DNA of 64,000 nucleotides, from NCBI RefSeq assembly GCF_023509035.1, contig NZ_CP075583.1, positions 3,968,001 to 4,032,000 on the forward strand, given 5' to 3'. Made by a program: the position numbers and the translations under genes. The notes below the pieces were generated by a model. It searched no databases. It saw only the letters and a program-made list of their open reading frames with translations, and was not told where the DNA came from. Positions 46,691-56,537 of this stretch are shown piece after piece; position 1 is the stretch's first letter, and every line of letters starts with the position of its first letter. The stretch comes from Janthinobacterium lividum (lineage in GTDB: Bacteria; Pseudomonadota; Gammaproteobacteria; Burkholderiales; Burkholderiaceae_D).

Positions 46691-47809
46691 TTACAGGTCG
46701 ACCATGAAACCGGCGCCGATCGATTTCTGCGAATAGTTGTAGTCGATCAAGCTCTGGCCATAGCCGGAGAACAGTTGCAGATAGCCTTTCAGGTTGGCCT
46801 TCAATGGGAAAGCCCAGCTTGCCTGCATGGAGCCATGCTTCTTGCTGAAATTGCGGCGGGCGGTCACCGCGTATTCATGCCCCTTGTTGCGGTAGCTCAC
46901 GCGCAAGTCGCCATGTCCCATGTAATCGGTGATGTCGATATTGTCATTGTCGGTCTTGCTATTGTCGAGGCGGTGCCAGACGCGCGTCGTGACGGCCAAG
47001 TTGTCTTTTTCCATGCCCAACTCGGCATACACGCGGTTCCAGCTGCGCGACAGGGTCGACGTCTGCCCATTCGACTGGTGCACCAGGCCCAAGTTCAGGT
47101 AATTGACTTCCACGCCCGCGAAATTTTTGTTGATCGGCAAGATCAGCATCAGCTCCGGCTGGTAGTTCGTTTCGCGGAACGGGCTCGATGCCTTGCGGTT
47201 ATACGCCTGCCAGAAACTTTGCTGCGTGTAGCCGAACCACATATCGATGGGCGTGCCGGCGATGTCTTCCAGCAGCTTCATCTTGAAGCTCAGCTGGAAG
47301 GTCAACTCCACATGCTGGCTCTTGATGCCGCCGGGCGTGAAATCCTGGAACGGTTCGTCGTTGGACGCATCGCTGTAATTCGCCAGCAACAGATAGGTGT
47401 CGCGGTGCGGGCGGAAGTTGAACAGGCCACGCTTCGAAGCGTTGTTGAGCTCCCAGGATTGCTGCGTGCGCGAAATTGGCGCTTCCGGTGGCGCCGCGCC
47501 AGCCTGCGCGATGGCGGGAATGGCGGCATTGACTGCGTCCGGCGTGGCCACGCCTGGCGGACTGACTGGGGTGAGGGGAGCGGCTTCGGCGGCTGCAGCC
47601 AGTGTGACGGCTGCAGTGGCGGGGTCGCCGCCGGCCGCGATGGTGGCCTTTTCCGCCGCCTTGGCCAGGGTGTCGAAGCAGCCCAGTCGGGCGCTGGCGT
47701 CACCAAGCACGGCGCAACGCTGCATTTGCTGTTCCAGTTCACCGGCCATGGCCAGCGCTGGCGACGCCAGCAGGGAGGAAAGGATTATTTTTCTTAGTTG
47801 TATAGTCAT
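46691..47809 (-). CDS. pldA: Outer-membrane phospholipase A1 (OMPLA)
   Basis: A 372-aa outer-membrane enzyme hydrolysing phospholipids that reach the outer leaflet. Signal SSLLASPALAMA; an added N-terminal region (residues about 25-115) with a Cys pair (RCAVLGDASARLGCFDTL) and Ala/Pro-rich linker precedes the 12-strand barrel. Catalytic His-Ser in GLVHQSNGQTSTLS and Asn in SWNRVYAEL; Ca-site region NDNIDITDYMGHG. Starts at ATG 47809. Convergent with small genes upstream; divergent from fusA-like gene. Confidence 0.93.
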   Translation of the reverse strand: MTIQLRKIILSSLLASPALAMAGELEQQMQRCAVLGDASARLGCFDTLAKAAEKATIAAGGDPATAAVTLAAAAEAAPLTPVSPPGVATPDAVNAAIPAIAQAGAAPPEAPISRTQQSWELNNASKRGLFNFRPHRDTYLLLANYSDASNDEPFQDFTPGGIKSQHVELTFQLSFKMKLLEDIAGTPIDMWFGYTQQSFWQAYNRKASSPFRETNYQPELMLILPINKNFAGVEVNYLNLGLVHQSNGQTSTLSRSWNRVYAELGMEKDNLAVTTRVWHRLDNSKTDNDNIDITDYMGHGDLRVSYRNKGHEYAVTARRNFSKKHGSMQASWAFPLKANLKGYLQLFSGYGQSLIDYNYSQKSIGAGFMVDL

Positions 47810-48096
47810 AGGCTGAGTGTGGCATGTCGTTCGGTGCGCACCTGGGCTGGCATGCCGGCGGCGTCGCCTTGCATGGCAGGATGCCATGCGTTTTGATTTT
47901 TATTAATCTTTGTTTAATTAAAGTTCAAAAATTAAAGTCTGGGAAGTATAGCCGAATCCGCAGATAGCTTCCGTGCGCCTGACGTGCGCGTGAACGCCAG
48001 TGTTGTACGGGTGGTAAACGGCCCGCTGCCGTGCCGCCCAAATCGATGTCTGCTACACTGGAAAACCGGGTGCCGGGGCTAGCCATGGAGATTGTG
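47810..48096. other. AT-rich divergent promoter region of pldA and the EF-G gene
   Basis: This 287-base gap contains a T/A-rich stretch at about 47892-47940 (TTTAATTAAAG) likely to hold promoters for both genes. I see no repeat or small gene in it. Confidence 0.5.
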
Positions 48097-50205
48097 ATGA
48101 CCCGCAAAACACCTATCGAGCGCTACCGCAACATCGGCATCAGCGCCCATATCGACGCCGGCAAGACCACCACCACCGAGCGCATCCTGTTTTATACGGG
48201 GGTCAATCACAAGATCGGCGAAGTGCACAATGGCGCCGCCACCATGGACTGGATGGAGCAGGAGCAGGAACGGGGCATCACCATTACCTCGGCCGCCACC
48301 ACGGCCTTCTGGAAAGGCATGGCGGGCAACTTCCCCGAACACCGCATCAACATCATCGACACGCCCGGCCACGTGGATTTCACGATTGAAGTCGAGCGTT
48401 CGATGCGCGTGCTCGACGGCGCCGTGATGGTCTACGACGCCGTCGGCGGCGTGCAGCCGCAATCGGAAACCGTCTGGCGCCAGGCCAACAAATACCATGT
48501 GCCGCGCATCGCCTTCATCAACAAGATGGACCGGGTGGGGGCGGATTTCCTGCGCGTGCGCAAGCAGATTGCCGACCGCCTGAAAGGCGTGGCCGTCCCC
48601 ATCCAGCTGCCCATCGGCGCCGAGGAGCATTTTACGGGCGTGATCGACCTCCTGAAAATGCGCGCCATTACCTGGGATGACGCCAGCCAGGGCGTGCAGT
48701 TCAGCTATGGCGAGATTCCCGCCAGCTTGCTGCCGCAGGCGCAGGAGTGGCACGAGCACCTGGTCGAACACGCGGCCGAAGCGACCACCGAGATGACGGA
48801 ACGCTACCTGAATGGCGACACGTTTACGGAAGCGGAGCTGAAACAGGCCTTGCGCGCGCGCACCATCCGCAATGAAATCGTGCCCATGCTGTGCGGCAGC
48901 GCCTTCAAGAACAAGGGCGTGCAGGCCATGCTGGACGCCGTCATCGAATACCTGCCGTCGCCCATGGAGGTGCCGCCCATCATGGGCCATGACGAGCACG
49001 ACAACGAGGTGGAGCGCCATCCGACGGACGAGGAGCACTTTGCCGCGCTCGCCTTCAAGATCATGACGGACCCGTTCGTGGGGCAACTGACCTTCTTCCG
49101 CGTGTATTCGGGCGTGGTCAATTCGGGCGACATGGTCTACAACCCCACCAAGAGCGCGCGCGAGCGGCTGGGGCGCATCCTGCAGATGCATGCGAACGAG
49201 CGCAAGGAAATCAAGGAAGTGTATGCAGGCGACATCGCCGCCGCCGTGGGTCTGAAAGCCGTGACCACGGGCGACACCCTGTGCGCCATCGATCACATCA
49301 TCGTGCTGGAAAAGATGATTTTCCCGGAACCTGTGATTTCCCAGGCAGTCGAACCAAAGACCAAGGCGGACCAGGAAAAGATGGGCATCGCCCTGAACCG
49401 CCTGGCGCAGGAAGACCCGTCGTTCAAGGTGCATACGGATGAAGAGTCTGGCCAGACCATCATGTCGGGCATGGGCGAATTGCACCTGGAGATTTTAGTG
49501 GACCGCATGCGGCGCGAATTCGGCGTGGAAGCGAACGTGGGCAAGCCGCAGGTGGCGTATCGCGAAACCATCACGCGCACGGTGGAGGATATCGAGGGCA
49601 AGTTCGTCAAGCAGTCAGGCGGACGGGGCCAGTACGGCCACGTGGTGCTCAAACTCGAACCGCAAGAGCCGGGCACGGGCTACCAGTTCGTTGACGCCAT
49701 CAAGGGCGGCGTGGTGCCGCGCGAATTCATTCCCGCCGTCGACAAGGGCATCACCGAAACCTTGAAGTCGGGCGTGCTGGCCGGCTACCCGGTCGTCGAT
49801 GTGAAGGCCACCCTGACGTTCGGCTCCTACCACGACGTCGATTCGAACGAAAATGCCTTCCGCATGGCCGGCTCCATCGCCTTCAAGGATGGCATGCGCA
49901 AGGCCCATCCCGTGTTGCTGGAACCGATGATGCAGGTGGAGGCGGAAACGCCGGAAGAGTTCATGGGCAACGTCATGGGCGACCTGACGGCCCGGCGCGG
50001 CATGGTGCAGGGCGTCGACGACATCCCCGGCGGCGCGGGGCGCATCGTCAAGGCCCTGGTGCCGCTGGCCGAGATGTTCGGCTATTCCACCACCTTGCGT
50101 TCGCTGACCCAGGGCCGCGCCACCTACACGATGGAATTCAAGCACTATGCGGCCGTGCCCAAGCATATATTGGATCAGGTGGCGGCGGCGGGGAAGGCGA
50201 AGTAG
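48097..50205 (+). CDS. Elongation factor G, solitary paralogue
   Basis: A 702-aa translational GTPase. G1 [20 protein letters not shown]3 DTPGHVDF, G4 NKMD and domain [17 protein letters not shown] are all intact. It is not next to rpsL, rpsG or tuf, so it is probably a second EF-G (like fusA2 of Burkholderiales) rather than the str-operon copy. Start ATG at 48097 with GGAG seven bases upstream. Role might be ribosome recycling or stress translation (inference). Confidence 0.95.
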   Translation: MTRKTPIERYRNIGISAHIDAGKTTTTERILFYTGVNHKIGEVHNGAATMDWMEQEQERGITITSAATTAFWKGMAGNFPEHRINIIDTPGHVDFTIEVERSMRVLDGAVMVYDAVGGVQPQSETVWRQANKYHVPRIAFINKMDRVGADFLRVRKQIADRLKGVAVPIQLPIGAEEHFTGVIDLLKMRAITWDDASQGVQFSYGEIPASLLPQAQEWHEHLVEHAAEATTEMTERYLNGDTFTEAELKQALRARTIRNEIVPMLCGSAFKNKGVQAMLDAVIEYLPSPMEVPPIMGHDEHDNEVERHPTDEEHFAALAFKIMTDPFVGQLTFFRVYSGVVNSGDMVYNPTKSARERLGRILQMHANERKEIKEVYAGDIAAAVGLKAVTTGDTLCAIDHIIVLEKMIFPEPVISQAVEPKTKADQEKMGIALNRLAQEDPSFKVHTDEESGQTIMSGMGELHLEILVDRMRREFGVEANVGKPQVAYRETITRTVEDIEGKFVKQSGGRGQYGHVVLKLEPQEPGTGYQFVDAIKGGVVPREFIPAVDKGITETLKSGVLAGYPVVDVKATLTFGSYHDVDSNENAFRMAGSIAFKDGMRKAHPVLLEPMMQVEAETPEEFMGNVMGDLTARRGMVQGVDDIPGGAGRIVKALVPLAEMFGYSTTLRSLTQGRATYTMEFKHYAAVPKHILDQVAAAGKAK

Positions 50206-50208
50206 GCG

Positions 50209-51378
50209 TCAGTTTGTCGAGTTTTGCGCAATGATCGCATCGGCCATCTTCTCCGCCTCATCCACGGGCTGGCTCAGCGCCCTGGTCGTGTAGACGGTGG
50301 ACGCCACCATCGGCTGGTCCAGGGTCGCCCCTTCACCATGGCTGGTATCGACCGTCACCGTGGTGGACAGGCCGATGCGCAGCGGATGGGCGGCCAGCTC
50401 CCTGGCATCGAGCGTGATGCGCACGGGCACGCGCTGCACCACCTTGATCCAGTTGCCCGTCGCGTTTTGCGCCGGCAACAGGGAAAACGCGCTGCCCGTG
50501 CCAGCCGACATGCCCAACACCTTGCCGTGATACACCACCTTGCTGCCATACAAATCCGTTTCGATGGTCGCCGCCTGGCCCACGCGGATATTGCGCAATT
50601 CGGATTCCTTGAAGTTCGCATCGACCCATAACTGGTCCAGCGGCACGATGGACATCAAGGGCGTGCCCGGCGTCACGTGCGTGCCCAGCTGCACGCTGCG
50701 CTTGGCCACATAGCCGGACACGGGCGCGACCACGGCATTGCGGCGCACGGCCAGCCATGCCTGCAGCACATCGCCCCGGGCGGACAAGACGGCCGGATGG
50801 CTGGCCAGGTGCACGCCGGCCACGCCCGATTTTGCCGACTCGGCCTGGCGTTGCGCCACCGTCAAGGCCGCTTTCGCGTCATCGACGGCCTGTTTCGCAT
50901 GGGCCAGGTCTTCGCCAGAAATCGTGTGATCCAGCGCCAGCGGCGCGCGGCGCGCCAGGTTGCCCTGGGCCGTGGCCAGTGCCAGGCGGCGCTGCTCGAT
51001 GACGGCGTCGTATTGCGCCACGTTCGCATAGCGCTCGCGCTCCTGGCGCACAACGTTGCCCAGCCGCGCTTGCGCCTGACTCAGGGCAAGGTTCGCATCG
51101 ATGCCGTTCAGCGTGATCAGGGGCGCACCCGCTTTCACCATTTGCGTCTCGTCGGCGCGGATTTCATCGACATTGCCCGTCACTTGCGCCGACAGGGTAA
51201 CGAGGTTGCCACCCACATAGGCGTTGTCCGTGACTTCCTCTTTGGCCAGCACCAGCTGGTAATACGCGCCCCAGGCGGCGCCAGCCACGACAAAGGCGGC
51301 CGTGATGGCGATGAGGACGGCCTTGCGCTTGCCCGGCTGTTCGGTTTGGGTGGTCATTGCTGTGGTATCGCTGCTCAT
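50209..51378 (-). CDS. HlyD/EmrA-type membrane-fusion protein
   Basis: A 389-aa periplasmic adaptor: short cytoplasmic tail, one membrane segment (LIAITAAFVVAGAAWGAYY), then a lipoyl/barrel half (VTDNAYVGGNLVTLSAQVTG), a coiled-coil hairpin, then GYVAKRSVQLGTHVTPGTPL and DLYGSKVVYHGKVLGM. Joins the EmrB transporter to the NodT-like channel. Last gene of marR-emrB-channel-emrA. Confidence 0.94.
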   Translation of the reverse strand: MSSDTTAMTTQTEQPGKRKAVLIAITAAFVVAGAAWGAYYQLVLAKEEVTDNAYVGGNLVTLSAQVTGNVDEIRADETQMVKAGAPLITLNGIDANLALSQAQARLGNVVRQERERYANVAQYDAVIEQRRLALATAQGNLARRAPLALDHTISGEDLAHAKQAVDDAKAALTVAQRQAESAKSGVAGVHLASHPAVLSARGDVLQAWLAVRRNAVVAPVSGYVAKRSVQLGTHVTPGTPLMSIVPLDQLWVDANFKESELRNIRVGQAATIETDLYGSKVVYHGKVLGMSAGTGSAFSLLPAQNATGNWIKVVQRVPVRITLDARELAAHPLRIGLSTTVTVDTSHGEGATLDQPMVASTVYTTRALSQPVDEAEKMADAIIAQNSTN

Positions 51379-51399
51379 GATGTGTTCCGTAATCGATTG

Positions 51400-52869
51400 T
51401 TATTGTTTGCTGATGCTGGCCGTGCTGGCAAAGTCGCTGCTGCCCCGGTAGCCGCCGCCCAGCGCCACGGTCAGGTTGATTTCCGCGTTCTGGCGCTGGT
51501 TTTGCAGCTGCATGCCCAGGTCCACCTGGCCGCGCACGGTCATTTCCGCGTTCAGTTGCGTGGCGCGGTCGGCCAGACCTTGCTTGAGCCGCGCATTCGC
51601 GTTGCGCAGCTGCGCCTCGCTGGCGCGCAGGTTTTCCTGCTGCAGGCGCAGCTGGTTTTCCACCCCTTGCACCGTGGCGCCCGCCTGCGCCACGTCGCGC
51701 ACGACATTGAAGACGTTCTGGTTATAGTCGGCGATCAACTCATTGCGTTCGCTGCGCGCACCACCGAGCTGCGCCTGCAGGCGGCCGCTGTCGAACAGGG
51801 GCAGCGACAGGGCCGGTCCGAGGAACAGGGTGCGGCTGCCCGACTGCAGCAGCTTGCCCAGCTTTATGGCATCGAGGCCGAACGAAGCGCCCAGGTCGAT
51901 ATCGGGGTAGAACGACGCCTGCGCCGCCTCGATCTTGCTCATGGCCGCCTGCACCCGCCAGCGGGCCGCCTGCAAGTCGGGCCGGCGCGCCAGCAATTCC
52001 ATGCCCAGCTTGCCTGGCAGTGCATGCGGCAGCGGCTGCGCCTGTTTCGGCTGCAAGCTGGCCAGCGCCGTGCCGTCGGCGCCGAGCAGGGCGCGCAAGG
52101 CTTCCCGTTCCGTGACGATTTGCGTTTCCAGCAGGGCAATTTGTTGCTGCAGCAGGCTCAGGCGCGTTTGCGCGGACAAGTGGTCGTCGCTGACGCCGAG
52201 GCCGTTGGCGATGCGCTTTTCCTTGTCCAGCACCAGTTGCTGCTGCAACTTGACCAGCGCATGCAGGTTGTCCATGCGGGCCCAGCCGTTTTGCATGCTG
52301 AAGTAGTGGCGGGCGATCTCGGCCGCCAGCATCTGTTCCGCCATCGCGTATTCGGCGCGGCGGGCGTTGACTTCGCCCAGGCTGGCAGCGATCTGCGCCT
52401 TGTGCTTTCCCCACCAGTCCAGGTCGTAATGGGCTTGCACGCCCACGGTGACCTCGTTGTAGTAATTGCCGCCGATGGGGGCGGGCATCAGTCCATTGCC
52501 CGAATAGCGCTGGCGGCTGGCATTCGCGCTCGCATCTATCCTGGGGCCGCGCTCCGCATGCTGTGCGTCAAACGCGGACAGGGCCGAGCCGATGCGGGCA
52601 TTCACCACGTTCAGGCCGGGGCTGGCGGACAGGGCTTGCTCGATCAGCTGGTCCAGCTGAGCGTCCTGGAACTGCCGCCACCACTGGGCGGCGGGCCAGC
52701 CCTCGCTGGCCAGATGGATGTCGGCCGCCAATTGGACGGTGCCATTGGACGGTGCCAGGTCTTGCTGCGGCAACTGTTGCGTGTCGGGTGGGATGCTGGC
52801 GCAGCCGGTCAGGGCCAGCGTCACGCCGAGTGCCAATACGCTCAGGGAGAGTTTCATCGATGTGTGCAT
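51400..52869 (-). CDS. NodT-family outer-membrane efflux lipoprotein
   Basis: A 489-aa TolC-like channel subunit. Lipobox LALTGCASIPPD near residue 25; two repeated outer-membrane efflux domains (ARIGSALSAFDAQHAERGPR; LPGKLGMELLARRPDLQAAR; ASFYPDIDLGASFGL). The start ATG at 52869 lies six bases after the emrB-like stop; an ATG at 52857 is the alternative. Forms the exit duct for the EmrAB-type pump. Confidence 0.93.
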   Translation of the reverse strand: MHTSMKLSLSVLALGVTLALTGCASIPPDTQQLPQQDLAPSNGTVQLAADIHLASEGWPAAQWWRQFQDAQLDQLIEQALSASPGLNVVNARIGSALSAFDAQHAERGPRIDASANASRQRYSGNGLMPAPIGGNYYNEVTVGVQAHYDLDWWGKHKAQIAASLGEVNARRAEYAMAEQMLAAEIARHYFSMQNGWARMDNLHALVKLQQQLVLDKEKRIANGLGVSDDHLSAQTRLSLLQQQIALLETQIVTEREALRALLGADGTALASLQPKQAQPLPHALPGKLGMELLARRPDLQAARWRVQAAMSKIEAAQASFYPDIDLGASFGLDAIKLGKLLQSGSRTLFLGPALSLPLFDSGRLQAQLGGARSERNELIADYNQNVFNVVRDVAQAGATVQGVENQLRLQQENLRASEAQLRNANARLKQGLADRATQLNAEMTVRGQVDLGMQLQNQRQNAEINLTVALGGGYRGSSDFASTASISKQ

Positions 52870-52874
52870 GAGGG

Positions 52875-54449
52875 TTATTCCATGGCCGCGTGGTCGACCA
52901 CGACAGGCGCATTTTTCTTCGGTGGTTTGATCAGGAGCAAGAGTGGCAGCACGAGGATGGTCAGCCACATCATCAGCCAGAAGTCGTCGAGGTAGGCGAT
53001 CATCGACGCCTGCCGCGTGATTTCGCCATTCAGCGCAGCCATGCCGGAAGCTGTACCTAAGTTGTAGACGCTGGCGATGGCGGGGTCATGCAGGGCCGGA
53101 TTGGCGATAGTGATGTGTTCCGTCAGGGACGCATGGGCGATCTGCGTATTGCGCACCAACAAGGTTTGCACGAGGGCGATGCCGATGCTGCTGCCGATAT
53201 TGCGCACCAGGCTGTAAATCGCCGTGCCTTCCGCCCGCATCTCGGGCGATAGCGTGGCAAAGGTGGCCGCGCTCAGGGGTACGAACACGAGGCCCAGGCC
53301 GATGCCCTGGATGATGCCGTTCCACACCACGGTCTTGGGCACCAGGTCCAAGGTGAAATTGGCCATCTGCCAAAGCGAGAATGCGGTAATCGAAAAGCCC
53401 ACGCCTAGCAGGATGCGCGTATCGATCTTTCCCGTCAGCTTGCCGACGATCAACATGGCCAGCATCGTGCCCAGGCCGCTGGGCGCCGTCACCAGGCCGG
53501 CGATGGCCGCTGGGTAATTCATCAAGCCTTGCAGCATCGATGGCGTCAGCGCACGCGTGGCAAACAGCACCATGCCGACGATGAAGATGAACAGCAAGCC
53601 ACTCACATAGTTCGAGTTTTTCAACAGCCGGTAGTCGAGGAAAGACTTGCCGGCCGGGCGCAAGGCCGTGTGGGCAATGAAGTAGCACAAGCTCATGGCC
53701 AGCACGATGGCTTCGATCCACGTTTCCGTCGAGGAAAACCAGTCGTTCTGTTCGCCCCGGTCCAGCAGCATCTGCAGCGCGCCGATGGACAGGCTGAGCG
53801 TCGCAAAGCCGAACATGTCGAAGGTCATGCGGCCCTTCGGTGCATCCTTGCGGATATAGCGCCAGATGCCGTAGAAGGCCATGGCGCCGATGGGGATGTT
53901 GATGAAGAAGACCCAGCGCCAGCTGTAGCTGTCCGTCAGCCAGCCGCCCAGGGTCGGTCCCAGGATGGGGCCGATCATCACGCCCATGCCCCAGATGGCC
54001 ATGGCCGAGCCGTGTTTCTCGCGCGGGTTGATGTCGAGCAGCACCGCCTGCGACAGCGGCACCAGCGCCGCGCCGAACACGCCTTGCAGCAAACGGGCGG
54101 CAACGATCTCGGACAGGGTGCCGGACAGGCCGCACAGGACGGAAGCGAGCGTAAAGCCGGCAACCGACACCAGAAAGGTGTTTTTCTGGCCGTAGCGGTC
54201 GCACAGCCAGCCCGTCAGGGGCGTGGCGATGGCGGCGGCGACGATGAACGAGGTCAGTACCCAGGTGATCTGGTCTTGCGAGGCGGACAGGCTGCCTTGC
54301 ATGTGGGGCAGGGCGACGTTGGCGATGGTGCCGTCGAGCGCCTGGATGATGGTGGCGAGCATGATGGAAATCGTGATCATGCGCCGGTTCAGTGTGGGGT
54401 CCTGTGAAGCGGGCAGCGCCGGTGTGGCGCTGGCTGTGGCCGAACTCAT
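52875..54449 (-). CDS. EmrB-type DHA2 multidrug transporter
   Basis: A 524-aa, 14-helix major facilitator: IMLATIIQALDGTIANVALP, WVLTSFIVAAAIATPLTGWL, GVFGAALVPLSQAVLLDINP and WGMGVMIGPILGPTLGGWLT are DHA2/EmrB motifs. The ATG overlaps the marR stop (ATGA). With EmrA and the NodT protein it spans the envelope to expel hydrophobic drugs. Confidence 0.95.
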   Translation of the reverse strand: MSSATASATPALPASQDPTLNRRMITISIMLATIIQALDGTIANVALPHMQGSLSASQDQITWVLTSFIVAAAIATPLTGWLCDRYGQKNTFLVSVAGFTLASVLCGLSGTLSEIVAARLLQGVFGAALVPLSQAVLLDINPREKHGSAMAIWGMGVMIGPILGPTLGGWLTDSYSWRWVFFINIPIGAMAFYGIWRYIRKDAPKGRMTFDMFGFATLSLSIGALQMLLDRGEQNDWFSSTETWIEAIVLAMSLCYFIAHTALRPAGKSFLDYRLLKNSNYVSGLLFIFIVGMVLFATRALTPSMLQGLMNYPAAIAGLVTAPSGLGTMLAMLIVGKLTGKIDTRILLGVGFSITAFSLWQMANFTLDLVPKTVVWNGIIQGIGLGLVFVPLSAATFATLSPEMRAEGTAIYSLVRNIGSSIGIALVQTLLVRNTQIAHASLTEHITIANPALHDPAIASVYNLGTASGMAALNGEITRQASMIAYLDDFWLMMWLTILVLPLLLLIKPPKKNAPVVVDHAAME

Positions 54450-54880
54450 GCGGATTTCTCCGTGGCCGCCTGCAACGCTTCCAGCAGTTCGGTGGCGGCC
54501 CGCAGCTGATCGGGAGCTATGCCCTGCAACAGTTCCTTGCGAAAGCTGTCCGCTTCCTTGCGCACCGTGTCATATACCTGCATGCCCGCTTCGGTCAGCA
54601 CCACCAGTTTGACCCTGCGGTCCGTTTCCGATGGCTGGCGCTGCACGAAGCCCGATTTCACGAGCCGGTCCAGCATCGACACCATGGTGGGGTTTTCCAC
54701 GCCCAGCTGATGCGCCAGCTCGCTTTGCGAAGGCGGCTGCGGCGACTTGGCGATCATGGCGATGGCCATCCAGCTCGCCTGCCCCAGGTCCAGGTCCTTC
54801 AGGCGCCGGTCGATGGCATGGCGCCAGCCGCGCGCCGTCTTGTGGAGCGCAGCGGAAAAGCGCTCTTCGATAGAAATCAT
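54446..54880 (-). CDS. MarR-family repressor of the efflux operon
   Basis: A 144-aa winged-helix regulator: SQSELAHQLGVENPTMVSML recognition region, DRLVKSGFVQRQPSETDRRV wing. First gene of the efflux operon, so probably autoregulated and drug-induced. An inverted repeat just upstream (54894-54917) is a candidate operator. Confidence 0.93.
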   Translation of the reverse strand: MISIEERFSAALHKTARGWRHAIDRRLKDLDLGQASWMAIAMIAKSPQPPSQSELAHQLGVENPTMVSMLDRLVKSGFVQRQPSETDRRVKLVVLTEAGMQVYDTVRKEADSFRKELLQGIAPDQLRAATELLEALQAATEKSA

Positions 54881-54893
54881 AAGGTACGTCGTC

Positions 54894-54917
54894 TAATGGT
54901 TAGGTGTCTAACTAATA
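54894..54917. promoter_or_regulatory. Inverted repeat upstream of marR, candidate MarR operator
   Basis: GTTAG-GTGT-CTAAC (54899-54912) sits in longer 10-bp arms with two mismatches, 14 bases before the marR ATG, within the likely promoter. Confidence 0.55.
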
Positions 54918-55010
54918 TTCTAGCATGCCGGTTTGACAGGCGTACAGGCCTTCCCGTTTATCGGCACCGCTGGTACATTAGTGCCAGTCCATCACCCTCA
55001 GGAGACCGCC

Positions 55011-55541
55011 ATGACCAACGCAGAACAGAAGCAGGACGGCCAGCACCGCGACAGCAGCGACTTTGTCATTACGCAAACTTTCGACGCGCCGCGCGAGCTG
55101 GTGTTCCAATCGTGGGTAGAGCCGGAACGCCTGGCCCAGTGGTGGGGCCCCGTAGGCTTCGAATTGAGCGTGCTGGCGCTGGACTTGCAGCCCGGCGGCA
55201 TCTTCCACTACGGCATGCGCGCCGACAATGGCTACGAGATGTGGGGCAAGTTCACTTACCAGCAGATCGAAGCGCCGGAAAAGATCGTCTCCATCCTGTC
55301 GTTTGCCGACAAACAGGGCAACCCCGTGCAGCACCCCCGTCAGCGCCACCTGGCCGCTGGAATCGTTCAATACCATGACCCTCACCGAAGAAAATGGCAA
55401 GACGACGATGACCTTGCGGTCGACGCCGCACAAGGCGACGGATGAGCAGCATGAGACTTTCCTGGAAGGGCATGAGTCGATGACGCAGGGTTCAAGGCTA
55501 CTTTCGCCCAGCTGGCACAGTACCTGGCGCGTGTTCAGTAA
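55011..55541 (+). pseudogene. AHSA1/SRPBCC-domain protein with two compensating frameshifts
   Basis: Start is clear: AGGAG then ATG at 55011. FVITQTFDAPRELVFQSWVE and LAQWWGPVGFELSV are AHSA1 (activator of Hsp90 homologue-like) signatures. After GNPVQHP an extra C in CCCCC (55334-55338) throws the frame. The expected segment (SATWPLESFNTMTLTEENGK, LRSTPHKATDEQHETFLEGH) is in frame +1, and a missing base in GGG (55488-55490) returns it to the first frame, ending QLAQYLARVQ with TAA at 55539. If both indels are real the protein is truncated and garbled; if errors, it is a normal 176-aa gene. Confidence 0.75.
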
Positions 55542-55577
55542 TATTTAAGAATAGCGGGCCGGAGTCGCGGGGCAGAG

Positions 55578-55664
55578 AAAATGCCCATGGCTGCGTTGCT
55601 TGGGCTCGCCGTACATGCGTACTGTCTTCGCCCGCGCGCCTTGCCCTGGCCATTTTTCAGGCTC
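55578..55664. repeat. Imperfect palindromic repeat with GTAC-ATGC-GTAC core
   Basis: Both halves pair imperfectly around GTACATGCGTAC (near 55613-55624); outer halves read AAAATGCCCATGG and complement of CCCTGGCCATTTTT. Spurious open frames on both strands overlap it. Structure parallels the 120-bp element at 28581 (both have CTC-rCCGTAC left of centre). Probably a dispersed repeat at the edge of the low-GC island. Confidence 0.6.
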
Positions 55665-55839
55665 GCTGGGCCCGGGGAGCCTGGGTTTGGGGCGCGGGGT
55701 GTTCTTGCTATCGTTGGCAGTTTGCGGTTGAGGAAGGTCTGCTTTCGCCCCAAACCGGAAGTTCAGGAAGCTTCTAAGCGATCATTCAGCCTGTAAATTT
55801 AGCCGCGCTCACGCTTTGGGCGGCGAGCTGACAAAATAA

Positions 55840-56364
55840 TCAGTCCAAGCAGCTAACATCATCAAGAATCCACTTTCGGCGACCTTGCTGCCATTCAGAA
55901 AGCGAGGCAGGCGAAATGTAAGGTGACCAATTCTCGATATATTCGGCGATGGCTGCCGACGTTTGGTCATTAGTACGTTCGAGGTACGACAAAGTCTCAT
56001 TAAGCCCCGCGCCGATGAAATACCACCCATCTAGCTCACCAATGTCCTGATTAAGGTACTGCGCCCTCCATATATTCACCGTATCGCTTGGCTCTGCGCA
56101 GCAGTAAAGCAGAAATGCGCAGTGGTAGATACATTCGGAAAACGCCCCATTGTCCTTCACAGTTCCGTCCCACAGCGCATTCCGGAATGCAATCTCTTCA
56201 TCGTAGAGACGAAGCAACAATTGCCGGAATTGCTGGGGTTTTCGATCAACGATGAATCCATACATCGCCAATCGGTCAGCAGGGTTTCGAAGACGCGCCG
56301 CCAAGGTGGGAGGTATTGCGCCAGTTTCCAAGACTTGGATGAGTTCGTGCTGGATGAGCTTCAT
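55840..56364 (-). CDS. Unknown protein, lower-GC island
   Basis: A 174-aa soluble protein (MKLIQHELIQVLETGAIPPT; LLLRLYDEEIAFRNALWDG; AFSECIYHCAFLLYCCAEPS; NETLSYLERTNDQTSAAIAE; ENWSPYISPASLSEW). No known domain recognised; mixed alpha/beta with several Cys and Trp. It starts at ATG 56364 with GGGAGG six bases upstream. Acidic, helical, in a run of immunity-type genes, so an immunity protein is possible but unproven. Codon use and GC differ from the core genes. Confidence 0.7.
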   Translation of the reverse strand: MKLIQHELIQVLETGAIPPTLAARLRNPADRLAMYGFIVDRKPQQFRQLLLRLYDEEIAFRNALWDGTVKDNGAFSECIYHCAFLLYCCAEPSDTVNIWRAQYLNQDIGELDGWYFIGAGLNETLSYLERTNDQTSAAIAEYIENWSPYISPASLSEWQQGRRKWILDDVSCLD

Positions 56365-56476
56365 TGTCAGCCTCCCGGTTGGTTCAGCTGTTCCTTGCGG
56401 TGTTCGCTGGAACAAAGTGTTGGGCGAAAAATTTTAAGAAAAGTTCCACCATGGCTGCGGTGCCGCAGTAGTATTT

Positions 56477-56535
56477 AAATGTCCGCTTCTGGCCGGTTTC
56501 CATCGTTGGCAGGTACCGCCCCATTGCGGACGGTG
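56477..56535 (-). repeat. GTCCGC-type repeat, copy A
   Basis: GTCCGC (56481-56486) and GCGGAC (56526-56531) bound a segment with CTTCTGGCCGGTTTCC. On the minus strand it starts just after the SUKH-3-like stop. Shares the block GGCCAGAAGCGGAC with copy B; see also 58034 and 58780. Confidence 0.65.
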
Positions 56536-56537
56536 AC

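Noticed and set aside
50677..52995. 772-codon plus-strand open frame opposite the efflux genes
   Set aside because: It is the mirror of two well-supported minus-strand genes, has no ribosome-binding site and its protein has the low-complexity look of antisense GC-rich DNA.
55581..55796. 71-codon frame across the palindromic repeat, and its minus-strand counterpart
   Set aside because: No start signal; sequence arises from the repeat itself.
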